Source: Cryptococcus deneoformans JEC21
Taxonomy: Eukaryota; Basidiomycota; Tremellomycetes; Tremellales; Cryptococcaceae
Reading direction: 5' to 3'
DNA length: 64,000 nt
Assembly (NCBI RefSeq): GCF_000091045.1
Contig: NC_006684.1
Span: 1,175,001-1,239,000, forward strand
Position numbers and translations under genes: made by a program. Shown piece after piece: positions 61,152 through 64,000 of the stretch. The stretch's first letter is position 1. Each line of letters opens with the position of its first letter. The notes under the pieces are model-generated. The model was not told where the DNA came from. It was given only the letters and a program-made list of their open reading frames with translations, and searched no databases.

Positions 61152-61575
61152 GATGGTAAACAAGCGAGCTAATACAAAAGTGTACGAATGGAGTCAAAGT
61201 GACAACGAACGAGAATTCGAATGACGAAACTGAGCTGAGCGAGCGAACTGAGAGCGGACATTGCGTCAGGGGCGCGACTGATAACACGTCGTCCCCCGGT
61301 CAGGTTGCGATGGAGGCTTCTTGTCGCACCCAGTTTATTGACCATGCATGTAACATTTCGCCGACGCCATCCTTCTATTCACATACCAAAGAGACTGGGA
61401 ATACTTACCAATGACAACATGGATATCAATTACAGAGATAGCAGGATGCCATTCGGAGATGCCGTCATTTGCTGCACAACTCCGCTTATTTATGGTTATC
61501 CACCTCTTTCGTATCAACGTTGCGTTCAAATGCATAATGTTTTATACTTCTTCATACAGTTCTAAAGTCAACTAT
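61152..61575. other. Intergenic, peptidase promoter
   Basis: Holds the M13 peptidase upstream region and the 3' end of the quinone oxidoreductase gene. No gene seen. Confidence 0.4.
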
Positions 61576-61856
61576 TTAAGCGATGTTCTTGCCCCTGACA
61601 AAGGTGCCAACAAAATCGGCAAAATACTAAAAACCATCATGTCAGTTTTCATATTTAGTCTTTCTTTCACACTATGAAGCTACACACCTTGCCCTGGTGG
61701 GCGGCGATTCTGAGGTCCTTAACGGTGGGCTGCAAGTGGCCGTCCGAAGCAGCCACTGTAGAGCTTCCATACGGAGACCCGCCAGAAACCTCGTCAATGT
61801 TACCAACAGAGGGCTCAGAGTAGCCAATGGGGACATATACGAGGCCTTGGTGGGCA

Positions 61857-61894
<38 letters not shown>

Positions 61895-62125
61895 AGTGAA
61901 GTTAGCGGCATGCGCCCAAGTATAAATGGCGACTAGAGAAAGCGATTGTGGCAAACTGAAAGGGAATAGGGTATAGAAGTATTAAAGACAGAGGGAATGA
62001 TGGAAGAACGAAAAACAACACATACTTCGTGACCAGAATGCTGACCTGCAGCAGAGGTGAAGAGGGAAACCTACGCAAGTGTGTCAGCTCTGTGCGCTGC
62101 AATTGTTTGTATGTCTGGTTAACTG

Positions 62126-62181
<56 letters not shown>

Positions 62182-62475
62182 GGCTGAGACCTGAGCAGGG
62201 AGTCGGCCGTACCGTGTAGGAGCACCGAAGATGATACCATCGGCCTCAACAAGGTCGTTGGGAGTAATGATAGGGTACTTGGGCTTCAAAGAAGAGCCAG
62301 CATACATCTATGAAGACAACGTCAATACGAAGTACTCAAAGTAAATGACAGGCACGTCATCTAACGAACCTTTTCAAGGACTTCAGCAGAGAGAGTCTCT
62401 TGACTAAAACATTGTTAGTTTGAGCTGCTCCATCAGCAGAGCCTGAATACTCACATGAAGTAAGGCTTAACGATA

Positions 62476-62531
<56 letters not shown>

Positions 62532-62535
62532 GTAG

Positions 62536-62586
<51 letters not shown>

Positions 62587-62639
62587 AAATGTCAGCTTAC
62601 ATTGCTAGACCTTCCAAAGAGCAAGCTCGTCTCTTACAT
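61576..62639 (-). CDS. WrbA-type flavodoxin-like NAD(P)H:quinone oxidoreductase
   Basis: Seven exons (62639-62638, 62580-62455, 62403-62370, 62307-62128, 62070-62026, 61885-61688, 61626-61576) encode 211 residues. FMN-dependent two-electron reduction of quinones, protective against redox stress; fungal relatives are Pst2, Rfs1 and Ycp4. The flavodoxin FMN loop is [14 protein letters not shown] near the N-terminus; [24 protein letters not shown] and [13 protein letters not shown] are WrbA signatures. The start codon is split: AT closes the first exon and G opens the second, after a 57-nt intron with a CTGAC branch and CTTCAG acceptor. No other ATG gives the full flavodoxin N-terminus. Confidence 0.93.
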
Positions 62640-63126
62640 TATGTATGGCTTGGATGCGATTATTGATGGACAGAGACCAGTTGGATGGGGAAACGGAAAA
62701 CGAAGTCTTGATGAGGATTATTTATATTACTGCGTGGGGAGGACTAACGTCGGCGCACACTCATCGGAAGAGCGTGGGTATTGATAACCCGATATAGTAA
62801 TTCTGTCTTTGGTCTTTCAGGGACAAAAACGCGTCCACCGCCCGGGGATTCTCCACCGGCGGGAGTGCTCGCGTAAGGCAAGGGAAAGCTGACCAAGCAG
62901 TAAAAAAACATTAATAAAAAGGTGCCTAGGCGCCTAACATGTCAAAAACAACACAATACTAATTTGATTAGGCAGCTGCCGCCCGAAGCCCCCATATACG
63001 TCATTCGGCAACTTCTTCCATGCTCACCATCTACGTTCGTTCGCTCTTGATTCCAACGAAGAAGTGACACTTACATCTATATTTGCAACTGCAACTTTCA
63101 ACAGGCCTTCCTTGACATAATTCGCT
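62640..63126. promoter_or_regulatory. Divergent promoter region
   Basis: Separates the WrbA-type gene (-) from the small unknown gene (+). Includes the near-palindrome ggtgcctaggcgcc near 62920-62935. No gene seen. Confidence 0.4.
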
Positions 63127-63208
63127 ATGGGCTTCTTCGACTTATTCTCGTCCTCGTCCGTTGTCCCTGTCAACACCGACATTCCCAAACCACGTTCCGA
63201 CGCGTCAG

Positions 63209-63265
<57 letters not shown>

Positions 63266-63521
63266 TCTACCTACGGTTATTGCGAGCTATACCTAACTGA
63301 ATGAAATATCACAACGTAGGAGGCTCCGGCTGCCAAGTACTTTTTTGACTCAAGAAGGAATGAGGATCAAGCAGACACTGAGCTTTGTCGATTAACACCT
63401 AACGGAGGGAGAAGCTGCGTCAAGGTTGCTATGCATAGTGCAGCTCTTTTTAAGAGTATGCAATCTCTCGGTGCGTTGAGACAATTTACTTTCAATTTTG
63501 CTAGACTTCAAACTTACTGGG

Positions 63522-63552
<31 letters not shown>

Positions 63553-63604
63553 ACCGACACGGACCCACATGGAGTGTAATCGCCTTCCTGGCAGCAGTAG
63601 ATAA
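63127..63604 (+). CDS. Small protein of unknown function
   Basis: Three exons (63127-63258, 63320-63470, 63528-63604) encode 119 residues. Donors GTCAGT and GTGCGT and acceptors CGTAG and CATAG keep the frame. The sequence begins MGFFDLFSSS, then has KYFFDSRRNEDQADTELCR, a Gly-Arg-Ser-Cys turn and FYCALPAEP. Three of its cysteines are spaced across the second half. No family is recognised, but consistent splicing and amphipathic helices suggest it is real. Soluble; no signal peptide seen. Confidence 0.6.
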
Positions 63605-63959
63605 GGAAGGGATCTTATGATGACAATCGTATGATGAAGGCAGATACAAATTGTTAGCCATTGAAGGGGTCAATAACATCAACGGGAAAACGTGTAAACA
63701 TGCATCATTGTCACTCGAGATGGATGACAGACATTCCAAAGATTGACACTATTAATCACTTTATCAGCATGTCGGGGACAGTTGACATATTTTGCATAAA
63801 GGACAGGATACACATGTAAGATAGAAAAGAATAACTGACAACCAAGAATCTATATTGAGGAGAATTATAATGCACAAAAGTCCACAAGAGTACCTACAGG
63901 TCAGTCCCGGCAAAGGAAAATTTTAAACTATTGAAGAGCTAGTCTTCTCTTCATTCATC
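63605..63959. other. Intergenic at right end
   Basis: No gene recognised; AT-rich, with a CT-rich stretch at the right edge that resembles a transcript leader. Confidence 0.4.
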
Positions 63960-64000
63960 ATGGATGGTAAATACAACGCGTCTGCGGTTTCCTCATCGTA
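63960..64000 (+). CDS. Possible start of a gene cut by the window edge
   Basis: An ATG after a CT-rich leader opens a frame (MDGKYNASAV) that stays open to the end. The GGTAAATA after the second codon could also be a splice donor. Too short to identify. Confidence 0.2.
   Translation, partial: MDGKYNASAVSSS

Overview
The window looks like chromosomal DNA of a basidiomycete yeast, most probably of the Cryptococcus neoformans/gattii clade. I infer this from very dense, short introns (mostly 45-70 nt) with CTRAC-type branch points, tightly packed genes on both strands, and protein families that all read as fungal housekeeping or regulatory genes. No mobile element, rRNA, tRNA or CRISPR array could be supported. 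Gene models were rebuilt by hand from splice sites and reading-frame continuity; every listed multi-exon model stays in frame from start to stop.

Layout. 1-2.2 kb: no recognisable gene. 2.2-5.4 kb (-): large alpha/beta hydrolase. 6.2-8.1 kb (+): major facilitator transporter. 8.2-9.4 kb (-): double AN1 zinc-finger protein ending in a CaaX box. 9.9-13.0 kb (-): Zn2Cys6 transcription factor behind a 1.5 kb intergenic region. 14.5-16.5 kb (+): fungal membrane protein. 16.8-18.7 kb (-): glucose-6-phosphate isomerase, divergent from nucleoporin Nup85 (19.1-21.8 kb, +). 22.0-26.1 kb (-): Sog2, the leucine-rich-repeat member of the RAM morphogenesis pathway. 26.7-27.3 kb (-): Sdh assembly factor 3, divergent from NADP-isocitrate dehydrogenase (27.5-29.4 kb, +). 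29.8-32.2 kb (+): probable Utp8/NOL11-like nucleolar protein. 32.8-33.8 kb (+): NmrA/isoflavone-reductase-like enzyme. 34.4-37.4 kb (+): MUS81 nuclease. 38.0-39.1 kb (+): Nit1-type amidase. 39.2-40.1 kb (-): mitochondrial inner-membrane protease IMP2, divergent from methionine aminopeptidase 1 (40.3-42.0 kb, +). 42.1-42.6 kb (-): mitochondrial BolA protein, divergent from the AP-complex beta subunit (43.0-45.7 kb, +). 46.0-47.9 kb (+): triose-phosphate-translocator-family transporter. 48.0-48.9 kb (-): unknown, probably nuclear. 49.1-50.4 kb (+): TOM40. 50.8-53.8 kb (-): RAD17 checkpoint clamp loader. 54.6-57.6 kb (-): 966-residue protein ending in an eIF4E fold. 57.9-61.2 kb (-): M13 metallopeptidase. 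61.6-62.6 kb (-): WrbA-type quinone oxidoreductase. 63.1-63.6 kb (+): small unknown protein.

The genes do not form one pathway, but themes recur: mitochondrial biogenesis and metabolism (TOM40, IMP2, BolA3, SDHAF3, IDP1, probably Nit1) and genome maintenance (MUS81, RAD17). Several divergent pairs share promoters of only 190-350 bp. The most unusual signals are the eIF4E-domain protein with a 760-residue N-terminal extension and altered cap-pocket residues, a predicted 2-nt exon in methionine aminopeptidase 1, an intron that splits a start codon, two GC-AG introns, several other microexons, and a farnesylation-type CaaX end on the AN1 protein.
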